A stretch of DNA of 64,000 nt, from positions 44,376-108,375 of the forward strand of contig CAYPTY010000010.1 of the NCBI GenBank assembly GCA_964413935.1, in the 5' to 3' direction. Each line of letters opens with the position of its first letter. Within the stretch, counting starts at the first letter, position 1. The translations under genes and the position numbers were made by a program. The stretch comes from CAYPTY01 sp964413935 (lineage in GTDB: Bacteria > Bacteroidota > Rhodothermia > Balneolales > Balneolaceae). Positions 63,890 to 64,000 of this stretch are shown piece by piece. Below the pieces are notes generated by a model. That model had not been told where the DNA came from and searched no databases. It saw only the letters and a program-made list of their open reading frames with translations.

Positions 63890-64000
63890 GCTCAACTCCG
63901 TTTACAGCTGAAAGATGCCTGATCAGTACAGGATAATCAAGCAAATATTAACACCGTTAACCAACGTTTGTTTTCCTAATATATGGAGTAAAAAAGACAT

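Overview
The window reads as ordinary chromosome from a Balneolota/Rhodothermota (Bacteroidota-group) bacterium. The evidence is the Bacteroidota promoter type (a TAnnTTTG -7 element ahead of the SRP RNA, the tRNA and others), families typical of the group (DUF4292, DUF4293, DUF5686, TonB receptors with a carboxypeptidase-like N-terminal domain, gliding-group style arginine cluster with N-acyl-ornithine carbamoyltransferase), a separate small SRP RNA, and moderate GC. I see no phage, plasmid or CRISPR. The genus is inference.

Layout. 1-11100: a polysaccharide export protein, an EamA transporter, then a TetR regulator with a TolC/MFP/RND tripartite efflux operon carrying candidate TetR operators, a DUF4293 protein and a second EamA transporter. 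11101-22588: TonB receptor, MltF-type lytic transglycosylase, a RsbU/RsbW/STAS partner-switching module, a SPOR lipoprotein, an orphan ABC ATPase with a GlsB-like protein, and a DUF5686 outer-membrane protein. 22667-30966: OmpA with thrombospondin-type calcium repeats, tRNA-Ala, then a four-gene operon (secreted protein, FecR, large beta-barrel, CHASE2 adenylate cyclase) and the SRP RNA. 30979-43496: YpdA, YheT hydrolase, Ppx/GppA-HD, penicillin acylase, a RAYT transposase with REP palindromes, and a five-gene envelope operon (TPR, DUF4292, EnvC, membrane protein, M28 peptidase). 43744-51730: a compact arginine operon (GNAT, argG, argC, argD, argF', argB, argE, argH). 51751-52495: a GIY-YIG gene between its own palindromic repeats. 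52506-64000: a LMW-phosphatase/fructosamine-kinase/metal-receptor operon, ileS-dksA-lspA, yajC-ribBA-like, and the fadI/fadJ beta-oxidation pair.

The most interesting points: (1) the FecR/barrel/CHASE2 cyclase operon, which looks like an envelope-to-cAMP sensing unit; (2) two independent single-gene nuclease plus palindrome couples (RAYT/REP and GIY-YIG/repeat) within 16 kb; (3) residue-level deviations that predict function: Ala90 in the carbamoyltransferase (succinyl-ornithine type), a GIHH instead of HIGH motif in IleRS (mupirocin hyper-resistance type), and a GTP cyclohydrolase II domain lacking all three zinc cysteines (RibBX-like); (4) TGAC-N5-GTCA inverted repeats in front of both tetR and tolC. 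Everything here was read by eye; no database search was run.
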